64,000 bases of DNA from contig DASXZW010000113.1 in assembly GCA_036501665.1 (NCBI GenBank), forward strand, positions 5,861 through 69,860. Reading direction: 5' to 3'. Every line of letters begins with the position of its first letter. Within the stretch, counting starts at the first letter, position 1. The DNA comes from DATAUD01 sp036501665 (GTDB taxonomy: Bacteria; Verrucomicrobiota; Verrucomicrobiia; Limisphaerales; Palsa-1400). The translations under genes and the position numbers were made by a program. Shown here in pieces: positions 37,201-46,367 of the stretch. The notes under the pieces were generated by a model. That model was not told the DNA's origin, did no database searches, and saw only the letters and a program-made list of their open reading frames with translations.

Positions 37201-38224
37201 GATCGAAGTACGAGCGATTTTGGGCGTCTGTGAGGTCTGAACGGGCGCTCCACCACACAGTCGTATCAAGTAATTTCCACTCGTCCCCACCGAGAATAAG
37301 GCGTTGTTTGAGAATATCGATGACCTTCTCAACATCTTCCGCCAGGCGCTTTTCGAACGCTATTCGCATTAAGGTTGCCACTTCAATTGCAACACCCTCA
37401 AGACTACGCAAGCGAACATGATTTTCGTCTATGAGATCGAAGCCGCCGAAGTGATTCGAATCGGCGTACAGCCTGAGCGCGATTTGTTCGCGTGTTGTGG
37501 AAAGAGGAACCGAAAGTATTGCGGGGTCCTCGGGATTGACTTCTGGATTCCAATCGAGCGGTTCGAGCACAACTTCCCGATTCTCGGGACCTTGCGGAGA
37601 CGCTGCTACATCATCGGGATCGCCTTCTGGTTGCCTTGAAATCTGCACTTTCTGTCTGGGGCTTATCGCCGGAGCCGGTTCACCTCTTTTGAAGGCGTCT
37701 GCCGCGTTATCGGCTTCTTTCTCCACTGAATCCCCGGGGAGGCTTACCGAGTTTGCGGAACCGGCGCCGCTCCCTAAGCCTTGCTGAACGGTGTGCGCCA
37801 GTTCGTGCATTAGAAGCGTTTGGCCTTCTGGGGTTTCTGGTTTGTATTGTCTTTCGCCGAATACAACATCTTGGCCAACCGTAAAGGCGCGAGCCTGGAG
37901 CGCTCCCGCTGTGTTCGCAGCCTTTCTGTCTGTGTGCAACCGAGTCTCCGAGAAGTCCTCTCCAAAATGCCTTTCAGCGACATTGCGTACCGATTCAGGC
38001 AATGGCTGGCCTCGGCCCTGGAGTGAAGAAATCTTCAATCCAGCAATTGCACTATTCTGGTCGGGCCTGGCAGTCAAGTTCGCACGAAGACGCGACTGCA
38101 TGCATTTGTTGCCGAGTGTTTCGTGCAGATGCGCCGATGGATTTGGACGTTTTACAGGTGCAATCGTGCCTTGGCCCTTTGGGGAGGGGCTCTTAGAATT
38201 CGCGCGTATCTTAGTCGAGCCCAT
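34265..38224 (-). CDS. DUF4157 eCIS cargo with C-terminal PD-(D/E)XK nuclease-like domain
   Basis: 1319 residues. Residues ~72-150 match DUF4157, the domain found on eCIS-associated proteins: LPESVRNVAERHFGEDF, ARAFTVGQDVVFG, then HExxH-like MHELAHTVQQ (H140-E141...H144), reminiscent of a metallopeptidase. A long middle region follows, with hydrophobic, glycine-rich helices around residues 770-940. The last ~140 residues carry D1193 (SSEIDFAFKIGG) and E1206-x-K1208 (FGFEIKGW), the D-x(12)-ExK spacing of PD-(D/E)XK nucleases, with an acidic helix (GEMVGEVEAERLG) before it. Probably the DUF4157 part is the loading or leader module and the C-terminus the toxin. Not yet tested. Confidence 0.72.
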   Translation of the reverse strand: MGSTKIRANSKSPSPKGQGTIAPVKRPNPSAHLHETLGNKCMQSRLRANLTARPDQNSAIAGLKISSLQGRGQPLPESVRNVAERHFGEDFSETRLHTDRKAANTAGALQARAFTVGQDVVFGERQYKPETPEGQTLLMHELAHTVQQGLGSGAGSANSVSLPGDSVEKEADNAADAFKRGEPAPAISPRQKVQISRQPEGDPDDVAASPQGPENREVVLEPLDWNPEVNPEDPAILSVPLSTTREQIALRLYADSNHFGGFDLIDENHVRLRSLEGVAIEVATLMRIAFEKRLAEDVEKVIDILKQRLILGGDEWKLLDTTVWWSARSDLTDAQNRSYFDRYLDALASHELTEERFILSDITHTALDWLLDEAEEKAPAINQLIAKRSTRNHFGSFDLRGSGPLAAGDSVGSYAYRKKRPKLAIGEWDYLIGEIRVKERILDESSSARAEIALRNSSERGPRVMVPGGDGHFYGYTIKFARLESDYTDPAEHWYGQEPEHIDDWWWHYSGMIVIQGDEFNPNFGAGGEAEHSQRAEILTRALTGGADAQRGLDFDALSLTTIDQRMTLIEAAIKRHEDSDASLIARLLYTTASADFPILERRMSKEGTAARLARMPDPAGRLASIGRIFTVKSMESMQVAGENLENLPEFVAGFDEDGYFQGADWKTSQKTSATAPDANFASGGQVALGHEPTLPGEASGPLMRDTITIQPRIIRIGSLPGMMWRKAWGTLGEDTGEEVGPLLPTQLVRVTILGKPPQTRVVTTLEAIGLLNPPSGEIVQRALSATVHGYMWIMAGSGLLRAFGPALAEGLIEEGGLRAFGSAMLETAGTTAGRDAIVNAALIAGMETVDKNRDALSETPEGRAFLEIYDVAMAVWMAHDLQRLITSGLVPRLVAAADRVIALPGAIRESVMGVRAEAEAMIRAIKRFPTPQEAAAAVLIDGPAAAADAVSAKSPGFLAMLRVTRGEVAAERLTESIAGTSLAPTGKRVLGRLESALNAAEEEVEAATDKASTNEANRRAKSVADARLAIAQRAMQLRPDAREAFLNAVDGVIATRPNSVGSLTDLLAAAAESRAPNTFITEVQKLASRKGLSAETLRVLGSKVRQGAKVLDLAWLNRTSISDEALEFLGNDKRTPWDLYRRAATNPGDAAVMRDFRTKARGAGGEMVGEVEAERLGADVERQVKMDSSEIDFAFKIGGKRFGFEIKGWTVDTWKEALEAGYQKLNRRALTETQRDAVRKIDKMLEQLKNAKSATGRNPYLGVTDDLMKNSNKTLLDRLKIILDRNGLDSTKIIPLSESQIKEAAAGTIGEALGVTRP

Positions 38225-38274
38225 GGGTGCCTTCGCTGAATTCCCAAGGCGGGGTTATCCTTGAATTTGCGTCT

Positions 38275-40035
38275 TCAGTTGTCATGTGTCCCCGCCACGT
38301 TCTCGAATTCGAATCGAACAATTTTTTGCGACCAGGGAACCCACCCAGGATTACGGTCCAGGCCGGCGCGGCGCAGGTTCAGATTGATTTGTTCCATTGG
38401 CATCAGCACGGTGACGTTTTCAGATTTTAATTCGATGCGCGCGGCAATTTTGAGGTAATCCGATATCAATGACCCCAGTGGTCTAATGGATTCTTCAGAG
38501 GACGCTCCCACGCGCATGGCAAAAATCTGGGAGATAGATCCACACACCTGAAGAAGCACGGATGCGGTTGAAGCGGTCGTTCCAGGAGGCAGCCAGAATC
38601 GGAGAGCTTTCGGCGCGCTGTCAACGGGCCTGAACCGTTTAGCAGAGTCCAATGACGCCAGAACATTCGCCGCTTCCGGTTGTGGCGCTGATCGCGGCCA
38701 TTTGTTTAGGAAAGCATCGATGCCGGCTGCCACCGCAGGCGAATCCGGCGCTGGAGTGGCAAAAAGAACGAAGAAACTGGAGGTGGCGGCAACGAGAAGG
38801 CGGCCGGAGGATGTCTCAATTAGATCGAGAAGAACGGATGGAAACGACACATCCATTCTTGAAAATGCGTTTATGACCGACGCCAGCAATTCACCGCAGA
38901 CCTCTGATTGTTGAGCCGGCAGAATTGTCGGAATCTCGGAAGCTTCACGCGTTGTAATCCCGCCAAACAGTGCGGGGGCACAATCACCCGATGCTTCGGG
39001 TCCGAGGAGAGCGGCGGCCGCGGCTGCCAGAATTTGTCCCTCTGGCAAACAGGCTTTCCATAAGGTTTCGCCGATTCCTAATTCCAGCGCTGTCAACATT
39101 AGATAGAACAATCCGCCGTAGGCCGTCGTTCGATGCGGAGCGACTTCGTCCAACGAAGTTTTCGGAGCTGCAGGCTCCGGATGAATCCGCGCTGTGCTAA
39201 CGGCACTCGGAATCACGCGGCGGATTAGTTCGTGATGTGCCGTCATTGCGGCGGACACCGCAGTGGGAGCAAGGGCATTCGCCCCAGAGGGAAGAGTTTG
39301 CGAGAGTGTTTGGACGTAGAGCGCGACACAGGCCGCCTCTATTGACATGTTTGTCGGGTGCTGTTTCGCCAGAATGGCAAAGTCATGTTGAATTTTCGCA
39401 AATGAGGCAGCAGTCGATGAAGTTCCCAATTCATCGGTGCAATCTGTTTTATGGTTGCCTGCGCCGGCAATAATTTGGGTCGTCTCAGCAATGTTAAGTT
39501 CCAAGGCTTGTGAGAATTCGATGATTATCGTTCCCGGCAATCGTGCGAGTATTGTTATCAACTCTTCAGTAGCGGCCAACCGCAACAAAGCAACCACGCT
39601 GATCACAAGGCCCGAATGCGTTGCGAGGAAATCGCGCAGACCTGTTCCTTGCCACGCAGCGTGATACCATGCGGGCGTGGCGTTCGATGATGTGTGTCTG
39701 AGATAAGACGCCAGCCAGGACGCGTCGTCGTCAAATATTACAGCAGGGGTTTGCCCATTCGTATTTTTACCGTCAACATCCAGAAAGGAAACACTTTCCG
39801 CCATTTCCACGACGTATCGCGAAACCACGTTGGGATCGATCATCTCCTCTTCCGAGAGCGCCCAGCGAGGTTGCAAATGACGCACCAGCACAACGCGCCC
39901 GGGGAACCTGGATTCCAGACTGTCACAAAACCGACCGAGCACGTCTCGAGTAAAGCGTTCAGCCAATTGCTTGCACGGCTCCTCGCGCCCCGCCAAAGCG
40001 ATGACATCGAGCTGCAATCGCCGAACGCGGTTCAT
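38275..40035 (-). CDS. eCIS-associated protein of unknown function, tape-measure candidate
   Basis: 586 residues, mostly helical, Ala/Ser-rich, with no signal peptide. N-terminal block RRLQLDVIALAGREEPCKQLAERF; C-terminal block VLMPMEQINLNLRRAGLDRNP with the ending GWVPWSQKIVRFEFE. This position and length recall the putative tape-measure proteins of other eCIS loci, and no other clear tape measure is present in the locus. The ATG at 40035 overlaps the upstream stop by one base (TAATG). Assignment is by position, not sequence. Confidence 0.45.
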   Translation of the reverse strand: MNRVRRLQLDVIALAGREEPCKQLAERFTRDVLGRFCDSLESRFPGRVVLVRHLQPRWALSEEEMIDPNVVSRYVVEMAESVSFLDVDGKNTNGQTPAVIFDDDASWLASYLRHTSSNATPAWYHAAWQGTGLRDFLATHSGLVISVVALLRLAATEELITILARLPGTIIIEFSQALELNIAETTQIIAGAGNHKTDCTDELGTSSTAASFAKIQHDFAILAKQHPTNMSIEAACVALYVQTLSQTLPSGANALAPTAVSAAMTAHHELIRRVIPSAVSTARIHPEPAAPKTSLDEVAPHRTTAYGGLFYLMLTALELGIGETLWKACLPEGQILAAAAAALLGPEASGDCAPALFGGITTREASEIPTILPAQQSEVCGELLASVINAFSRMDVSFPSVLLDLIETSSGRLLVAATSSFFVLFATPAPDSPAVAAGIDAFLNKWPRSAPQPEAANVLASLDSAKRFRPVDSAPKALRFWLPPGTTASTASVLLQVCGSISQIFAMRVGASSEESIRPLGSLISDYLKIAARIELKSENVTVLMPMEQINLNLRRAGLDRNPGWVPWSQKIVRFEFENVAGTHDN

Positions 40036-42962
40036 TATGTTGACAACGACGCGCTAATGCTCGCCAGGATCGAGGCCTGGGAAGTTTGAAGCGCTTTTGC
40101 AATTGGACGCGCCAACGCAGTTTGAGCCGCATTCGTGGAGAGGTCGTCGGTTGTAATCAATGACCGGGCTGCCGCGGTTGATTTGATGGCGTCAGCCACT
40201 TCTCCGGCAACCTGAGTTACTTTGCTCTCGGCTTTTTGGATCAGATTGGAAACTGCCGCCGCTTGCGTCTTGCCGAGTACGTTGGCGTAGATGGTCTGCG
40301 GAGACTGGGCAAGTACGGCTCCCACCGTGGTTATTCCGGCAGTGGTAAGTTGCGGAACGATTGCGGCGGCGGGAGTCAAAGAGGACAAAGGCATATTGTT
40401 GACAACTTGCGCTGTCAATGATTGCGCAAAATCCCTCAGGAGAGGAGGAACGGACGAGGCTGACGCAGACTGCGAAAGAGCCTGACTGGCCAGTGTGGTC
40501 AAATTAGCCGAAGTTGGCGAAGCCGGAGAAGTTGACGCGCTTTGCGCGGTGGCGTTGCCAGATAAGGTCGGCGCGACAAGATGAATGGCGGGAAATCCAG
40601 CCAACGTGAAATCAGACATCGGGGTTCCCGCAGGAACGGACGGTTGAGCAAGAGCTGATAATGTTCGAGCCGCGAAAGCGGTCAAACTAAGGTTCTGGCT
40701 TGGAGTCGCCGAAGCCGTCGATGTTGCTGCGAAGCGAATAGTGGCGGCGCCAACCGTGAAACCGCTGGCCGGCGACGCCGATGAAGTTCGATATCCGACG
40801 GCAGTTCCTGGAGCTGGAAGGTTTCCAAGACAGCATATGAGTGAAAAAAGTCTTGACGCAAGCACATCGGGAGGCACAATTCCGAATTGTTCGCCCCAGT
40901 AGGAAACCAGCGGATAGTGCATGACCCAACGTCTTCCGCCCCAGGGGGAAATGCTTTCGATGACGCCTCCAGTTATGGCGGCGCAACCAATCACCACTCC
41001 GTGCGGTTCGCCGTCGCAACTTGGACCGGGATAAAGGAAGGAACAACACCAATCGTTCAAAAGCTGCTGAACCGACTGCGTTACTTTGGCCAACTCCGTG
41101 GCGTCCGTTCCCGCTTTAGGATCGAGTGATATCGCGACGGTTTGAAACAATTTGGCAAAATCCTGCACCTTTGTGCTCTGATTGCCGCTTGCGGAATCTT
41201 CCTGCGCTGCTGTTCCCGCGTAAAGAGCATAGACAAGAGCGAGCACGAGTACTTTGGGATCGGCTGTATGGCCGGGATTCAACGGATCGTCATCAGCCCA
41301 CGGCGGAATTACTGGAAACAACGGCTTGCCGGAACAACATGCATCATTCAAACAAGGGAAAGAAGAATTTACTGGCGCGGGAACGCTAAGGGTGGCCGTT
41401 GTTGTGACGCTGATGTTCAGGTCTGTGATTTCATCGGTTTTGTTTTCCAGGATAAATTTTAACGCAATTGCGGACGTTCCATTGTATGTGCCGCTGGAAG
41501 CGGAAGAACCTGCTGGCGCGCTCCAGGTGACTGTATATTGGGAGGTCCAGTGTGTCCGAAATCCCTCAATTGGATTAGGGAGGTTTATCTGCCAGGAAAT
41601 CGGACCAGGAGATGCGGAAGTTGGATTTGCGGCATTTACCGCCGTGCTTGGGGGCGTATTGTTCGCATTTCCCGCGGCATCCTGAATGACCCCGCTCGTG
41701 AAGGCAAAAACCGGCGTCACACCTGGGACTGGCATCGAAATAGTGATGATGGGCGTGGAAGTAACGACATTGTTCAAGTTGAGCAACGGCAGGATTGCTG
41801 TCACGGCCTGGCCATTAGGTATTGGAGTGATTGTAATCGGCTGCGGGAGGCTTGACGGGTTTGTGCCCTCAATACTTGTGTTCAGATTCTGTGAATCACT
41901 AAACTGTATTTGAAAGGGCAGGCTGGCCGGAGAGGACGTTGTCACCCCTGTCGAGGAACCGCTCGATTGCGGAGCGGTCGCGGTTTGACCCTGGCTTAAG
42001 GTTGATAAAAAGGTTTGGATCGGTCCCGCCGGTTTGTAGTCGCGCGGAGGAACAAGTCGCAAACGGACGGTTTCGCGAACGCGCGACATTTCGCAAGCGG
42101 TCACTGAGCCGTAGCATGGTTCCCCGTGGACAGGCCGTGGTTCTTCGGGGCACTCCACGTATTCCAAAAGCAGACTCATGCATTGATGACGACCTGTAAT
42201 TTGATTGCAAATGGCCGGGTCGCTCAACAAAGCGGCGGCATCCACTTTATAAATGGAGGTGACCGTGAGGTCATTGCCGCAGCAATCAATCGCATAGCCT
42301 GGTTGAACGCAAATGGCGCCGCCCTGCCGGCGAATTCCAAGGCCCCAGACAACGCCTTGCCCATCGGCTCGCCGTTGAAGGTTATTTTTGACACGAAGGT
42401 AGCGCAGCTCCGTTTCCAGGTCTTCGCGTGTGATGAACATTCCGTTGAAAAAACGCGGACGGGTGCAGCCTCCGGGCGCGGGCATTACACTCAGGGACGG
42501 ACCGCAAGTTGGGGGCAGTCGCACCGGCCCGCAACCGCACGGTTCACAACCGACTGGGAAGAATTGACCCATGCACGGCTGATTTCCCACTGCAAAATCA
42601 CACGGCAAGTCCGGTTGCTGCACTGGCGGTTTCCGCGCGCAGGGCGAGGGGCGGAAAATCACCCTATACGCCGGGATAAGCTGCGACGAGGCAAGCGACT
42701 GTGACATTTGATACTGCCATGTGTAACCCGCCGGAATTTCCAGGTCATAGCTATACAGCTCGTTCGTGCTGTTTCGGGCGTTGCCGCCGCCCAGCGGGCT
42801 GAGAACATTTTGCGCGACAAACGCAATATTCAGACTCAGAGGGCCTTGAAAAGTGACGGCGTCTCTCGCGTCACTCAATTCAAGCTGATTGTTTTGGCTG
42901 GCATTGGAAGCAGCCCAGGTTCCCGTTTTGTTTGTAACGTAATCGAGTAGTGTCAATGACAT
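40035..42962 (-). CDS. Large cysteine-rich eCIS-associated protein
   Basis: 975 residues. After a beta-rich N-terminus there is a Cys-rich stretch (CDFAVGNQPCMGQFFPVGC and CGCGPVRLPPTCGP), then a ~80-residue module with RFFNGMFITREDLETELRYL (171 onward) followed by GVVWGLGIRRQGG and CVQPGYAIDCCGNDL. The middle is Ig-like/beta (PISWQINLPNPIEGFRTHW). The end is Ala/Thr-rich with a helix-hairpin-like part (ITTVGAVLAQSPQTIYANVL). A paralogous block occurs in the neighbouring 435-residue protein. Probably a structural or surface component of the particle; exact role unknown. An AAGGAGAC box precedes the ATG. Confidence 0.6.
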   Translation of the reverse strand: MSLTLLDYVTNKTGTWAASNASQNNQLELSDARDAVTFQGPLSLNIAFVAQNVLSPLGGGNARNSTNELYSYDLEIPAGYTWQYQMSQSLASSQLIPAYRVIFRPSPCARKPPVQQPDLPCDFAVGNQPCMGQFFPVGCEPCGCGPVRLPPTCGPSLSVMPAPGGCTRPRFFNGMFITREDLETELRYLRVKNNLQRRADGQGVVWGLGIRRQGGAICVQPGYAIDCCGNDLTVTSIYKVDAAALLSDPAICNQITGRHQCMSLLLEYVECPEEPRPVHGEPCYGSVTACEMSRVRETVRLRLVPPRDYKPAGPIQTFLSTLSQGQTATAPQSSGSSTGVTTSSPASLPFQIQFSDSQNLNTSIEGTNPSSLPQPITITPIPNGQAVTAILPLLNLNNVVTSTPIITISMPVPGVTPVFAFTSGVIQDAAGNANNTPPSTAVNAANPTSASPGPISWQINLPNPIEGFRTHWTSQYTVTWSAPAGSSASSGTYNGTSAIALKFILENKTDEITDLNISVTTTATLSVPAPVNSSFPCLNDACCSGKPLFPVIPPWADDDPLNPGHTADPKVLVLALVYALYAGTAAQEDSASGNQSTKVQDFAKLFQTVAISLDPKAGTDATELAKVTQSVQQLLNDWCCSFLYPGPSCDGEPHGVVIGCAAITGGVIESISPWGGRRWVMHYPLVSYWGEQFGIVPPDVLASRLFSLICCLGNLPAPGTAVGYRTSSASPASGFTVGAATIRFAATSTASATPSQNLSLTAFAARTLSALAQPSVPAGTPMSDFTLAGFPAIHLVAPTLSGNATAQSASTSPASPTSANLTTLASQALSQSASASSVPPLLRDFAQSLTAQVVNNMPLSSLTPAAAIVPQLTTAGITTVGAVLAQSPQTIYANVLGKTQAAAVSNLIQKAESKVTQVAGEVADAIKSTAAARSLITTDDLSTNAAQTALARPIAKALQTSQASILASISASLST

Positions 42963-42989
42963 AGTGTCTCCTTGTAAAATGTGAGTGGG

Positions 42990-44297
42990 CTAAAAGGAAA
43001 CGGGAGCCCAAATCAGGTTGTTGTTATTTGTGTCCTGGGCCAAACCAAAGTTCTGTGTGAACCGGGCTGGCTTGAGTGGACGCATCCGCTGGTCCACGAT
43101 TGGCTGATCATCGGGAGATATGAGAGAAACTCTGAAATTCCCTTTCGCCAGTCCGCTGCCGGCTGGCCAGGTGACTGTGAATTGACTTTGAGTCGGATCG
43201 TAAGCGACCGTCCCAGGTGTTGCGGTGGGAGCAGCCCAATTCCAGTTGGTTTGGTCGAGCTTAAATACTTCCAAGTACTGAGACTCGAAAGTGCCTGCGG
43301 CAAGCGCAGTTGGATTGGTCTGAGTTGGATCTGTGATCAGATTGACCGGAATCACGAGCACTCCCGAATCCGGCCCGTTCCCTGTGAAACTCAACGTTCC
43401 AAGGGTTGGACCGCCGGCCAGCAGTCCTTGCGGGTCACTCGCATCGACAATTCCCAGAACGATCTCCTGCAACGCCGCCGTTGAGAGCAAAGTATGGCGG
43501 TCGGTAATCGTATTGTCTGGCGCGCTGATGTCCGTCACGGTTGACGCGCTGCCTGATGCAGTCGTCAGCGTGGCGTTGAAGTTGGCCAAACAAATCCATT
43601 CGCCCTGCGAAATCTTCGGGCAACCTGCGGCCGTCGCCGCATTGAGCGCCGCCGGCAGAGAAAGCGCAGGGTTGGTTGTCGTCAACGCCGTTTGGATGGA
43701 GCTGGCATCCGGAAATACACCGTCTGCACATGTTGGAAAAGTCCCTGCAAACAAGGCCAATTCAAATCCTTCATGAACCCTGCTGTAATCGCATCCGGCG
43801 GCGTCGCACCCACATGGGTCTCTGGGAACGGGGACGGGATCGCTCGGACATTCCCGATAGCGAACAGCTATCCGAATGGCAAGTGACGTTGTCGCCGGGG
43901 GAAGATTCAGCTTGGCGCTGTTTTTGGCGAACCACGCCGATACATCAATGCATTGGTCGCACGGCACCACGATTTCGCGTCCGCATTGGTCTAGAGCGGC
44001 GCCAGCCGTGACTCGAAGCGCCGTCGTGGGATTGCCCGTGGAAGCTCCCTGAGGCCAGACGAAGCGATTGGCCTGGAGTCCGCAAAGGACACCCGCTCCG
44101 TGACAGCGGGCGTTATGAAAACGGTGTTTGCCGACGAGGTAGCTTTGCTCATCGGATAACTCGACAGCGCCGAGTCTCAATCCGTAGGAGTAACGAAGCC
44201 GCGTGAACTCGGCTGGCAGGCACCCGCAGGCGTTTCCGCCGCATCCGCATCCGCACCCGTGGTGCTTTTCATTCGGTGCAGTCATTGTGCTGTTCAT
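42990..44297 (-). CDS. Second cysteine-rich eCIS-associated protein
   Basis: 435 residues. Opens with HHGCGCGCGGNACGC (12-26), a metal-binding-looking Cys cluster. The block HRFHNARCHGAGVLCGL and LRVTAGAALDQCGREIVV parallels the GVVWGL / CVQPGYAIDCCGNDL block of the 975-residue neighbour, so they share a domain. A C-terminal Ig-like half follows (EWICLANFNATLTTASG, NFRVSLISPDDQP). It is 27 nt downstream of the tail-protein gene's end region in operon order (44330) and precedes the 975-residue gene. Role unknown. Confidence 0.6.
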   Translation of the reverse strand: MNSTMTAPNEKHHGCGCGCGGNACGCLPAEFTRLRYSYGLRLGAVELSDEQSYLVGKHRFHNARCHGAGVLCGLQANRFVWPQGASTGNPTTALRVTAGAALDQCGREIVVPCDQCIDVSAWFAKNSAKLNLPPATTSLAIRIAVRYRECPSDPVPVPRDPCGCDAAGCDYSRVHEGFELALFAGTFPTCADGVFPDASSIQTALTTTNPALSLPAALNAATAAGCPKISQGEWICLANFNATLTTASGSASTVTDISAPDNTITDRHTLLSTAALQEIVLGIVDASDPQGLLAGGPTLGTLSFTGNGPDSGVLVIPVNLITDPTQTNPTALAAGTFESQYLEVFKLDQTNWNWAAPTATPGTVAYDPTQSQFTVTWPAGSGLAKGNFRVSLISPDDQPIVDQRMRPLKPARFTQNFGLAQDTNNNNLIWAPVSF

Positions 44298-44329
44298 AAT
44301 TCAGTTTGTTTCCTTGTGGTAACGGATAA

Positions 44330-46363
44330 TTACAATTCCTGGGTTACGGGACGGGCATATTGCGGGCGCAAGTTGCCCAGCACGGAATCAACACCCAATA
44401 CACTCGCGCCAAGGTTGGGTTGCCCCGCCTTGGGCTTTCCGCCAATTTTTGTAAAACTTGCAGTGCCGCCGCCGATGACATAATCCAACCCGACGGTGCT
44501 TCGCACCCCCACCTGCGCGTCAGGATAAATGGCCCTTAACGTGTGAATCGTGTGGGCGGGTTTGTTCACCGTAACGATTCGGTTTACCACCGGCAGGAGT
44601 GTCTTGGCTTCGCACTCGTCGTCGGCATAAACAAGAACTGTGAAGCGAGATGCGTATGCGTTCGAAAGCGCTCTGGCAGGGGAGAACTCGGCGCTTGAAG
44701 CTGAAAGCGAAAAACTCCCTCCGAGAAAACTGTTTCCAAGACCGACCATTGCAGGTTGGGCGGGCCGGCTGAGAAAGGCTTCCAGTATCACTGGCACGAC
44801 ACCTGTGTAGATTTCAATGTAGCGCTTAAGCCCGGCGACGGTTCCGCGGTGGCGATACAATTCCATTGCTTCGCTGACCAGCATTCGGCGTCTGGCAAGC
44901 GACCAGGACGGGTCGAAGGTCAGGTCAACCAATAATCCCAGCCAGTCGATGATCTCCAGCGGCGCGGCTTTAGGGTTTAACCATCGCGAAAATTCCTCAT
45001 ACCGATCTTCCACGCCAGTAAACACCCGCTCGAAGAGGGCCAGAAAATGTTGCAGGAACAATGCCGAGTCGGGATCTCGTTGATAAACTTTTGGCAGTAA
45101 ATCCAAATAACTCACGCGCGGGTAATAGACCTTCAACCACCGGAGGCTCGGAGTCGCCGAGCCGTTTGATCCGAGCGTAATGCGCATCCGCAAATACCGT
45201 CCCGGCGGTGATTGAACGAGTTGGTCGGGCACTAATTTTGTGAATGTCGCCGGTCCGCCAACACCTTTAGGCGCGTTCCAAGTCAGATCAGCGCCTGCTA
45301 GCGGACCGGCTAATTGACTTACTAAATCTGTGACGTTTTCGGCGGTGGAAGTTTCAACTGTGATCCAGGTGTCAGGCGGCAAGCTTGCATCAACCACGAC
45401 CTTGTGCCACATCGTCCCGGGCGCGCGACTGTCAAACACTGTGGTGAGAACCACGCCTTGTGTCTGGAAGCTGTGATTGAGCTTAAGAAGGAGCAGTCGA
45501 AGGTAGCGATGAATTTGCGCCAGAAGCACCGCCCCGTCATCCGCCGCAAAAGGTGGTCGGCAGGCGCCCGCAACGAATCGTCCTGTGGGTCCGGCCAGCA
45601 GCGATAAAGGATTATCCAAAGAAATTCCCAACGCTTCCAACGGCTTGACCAGAGTGGACAAATTGACATCCCCCAACGGGCTACCCTGAACGCTGAATCG
45701 CAACAGACGCGGATAACTGGCGTCTGCCACCAGAACAGATCCATCAGAATCGATCATCACGGCTACCGGTCGCGGTGTGGCGGGAAGGAGGTTGGCGTCC
45801 TGCGGCACGAAGCTTCCGGTTTGCCGGAAGGCTGCGTCATAAATCACGATGCGCCCTGCAGTACGGTCTGCGATATAAATTTTTCCTCCCGGCGCAACAG
45901 CAACATCCACCGGTTCCCGCAATTCCGTAGTGAGGATCGCCACGCTTGAAGCATCATCTGGTAGAATGACGACGACTCTTGCGAGCCCTGGATCGGCCAC
46001 ATAAAGGAAACCGCGCCGATCGAGCGCCAACCCGTATGGCGATCGAAGAATTCCCGGCTCGCACAGCAATGGCGTCTCACAACCATTGCAACGCCTCACA
46101 AGAAGTTGCTGCGTAGATGGGACCACGCGGTAAATTTCGCCGTCAATGTCAATTGCCAGGCCCGGCGGCGGCGGCAGTTCTTGAGCCGCCTTGACCGGCA
46201 GGAGTTCCAAAACATTTCGAGTGTCGTCGTAATAGAGCGTGGGCGCACTGGACGGAACAAATTGCGGCGGCGCGGGATCAACAGGCGATACCGGGCGCGG
46301 CGCGAAATCTGTCGCGTATCGCAAAATGTACCAGGTCGCGTTATTGGAATTCGTCGCCGGCAT
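44330..46363 (-). CDS. gpI-like tail protein with N-terminal NHL-type propeller
   Basis: 677 residues. Residues ~105-230 have repeated propeller units (SPYGLALDRRGFLYVADPGL, PVDVAVAPGGKIYIADRTAG, AVMIDSDGSVLVADASYPR), i.e. NHL/SMP-30 style blades. Residues ~300-415 look like a beta-sandwich. From 418 (SYLDLLPKVYQRDPDS) through about 530 (GTVAGLKRYIEIYTG) it matches the phage tail protein I (gpI) family used as the baseplate-wedge protein in contractile systems. The propeller is unusual and might bind a target or cargo. Ends 4 nt before the gpJ-like gene's reading frame in operon order. Confidence 0.8.
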   Translation of the reverse strand: MPATNSNNATWYILRYATDFAPRPVSPVDPAPPQFVPSSAPTLYYDDTRNVLELLPVKAAQELPPPPGLAIDIDGEIYRVVPSTQQLLVRRCNGCETPLLCEPGILRSPYGLALDRRGFLYVADPGLARVVVILPDDASSVAILTTELREPVDVAVAPGGKIYIADRTAGRIVIYDAAFRQTGSFVPQDANLLPATPRPVAVMIDSDGSVLVADASYPRLLRFSVQGSPLGDVNLSTLVKPLEALGISLDNPLSLLAGPTGRFVAGACRPPFAADDGAVLLAQIHRYLRLLLLKLNHSFQTQGVVLTTVFDSRAPGTMWHKVVVDASLPPDTWITVETSTAENVTDLVSQLAGPLAGADLTWNAPKGVGGPATFTKLVPDQLVQSPPGRYLRMRITLGSNGSATPSLRWLKVYYPRVSYLDLLPKVYQRDPDSALFLQHFLALFERVFTGVEDRYEEFSRWLNPKAAPLEIIDWLGLLVDLTFDPSWSLARRRMLVSEAMELYRHRGTVAGLKRYIEIYTGVVPVILEAFLSRPAQPAMVGLGNSFLGGSFSLSASSAEFSPARALSNAYASRFTVLVYADDECEAKTLLPVVNRIVTVNKPAHTIHTLRAIYPDAQVGVRSTVGLDYVIGGGTASFTKIGGKPKAGQPNLGASVLGVDSVLGNLRPQYARPVTQEL

Positions 46364-46367
46364 GAGA

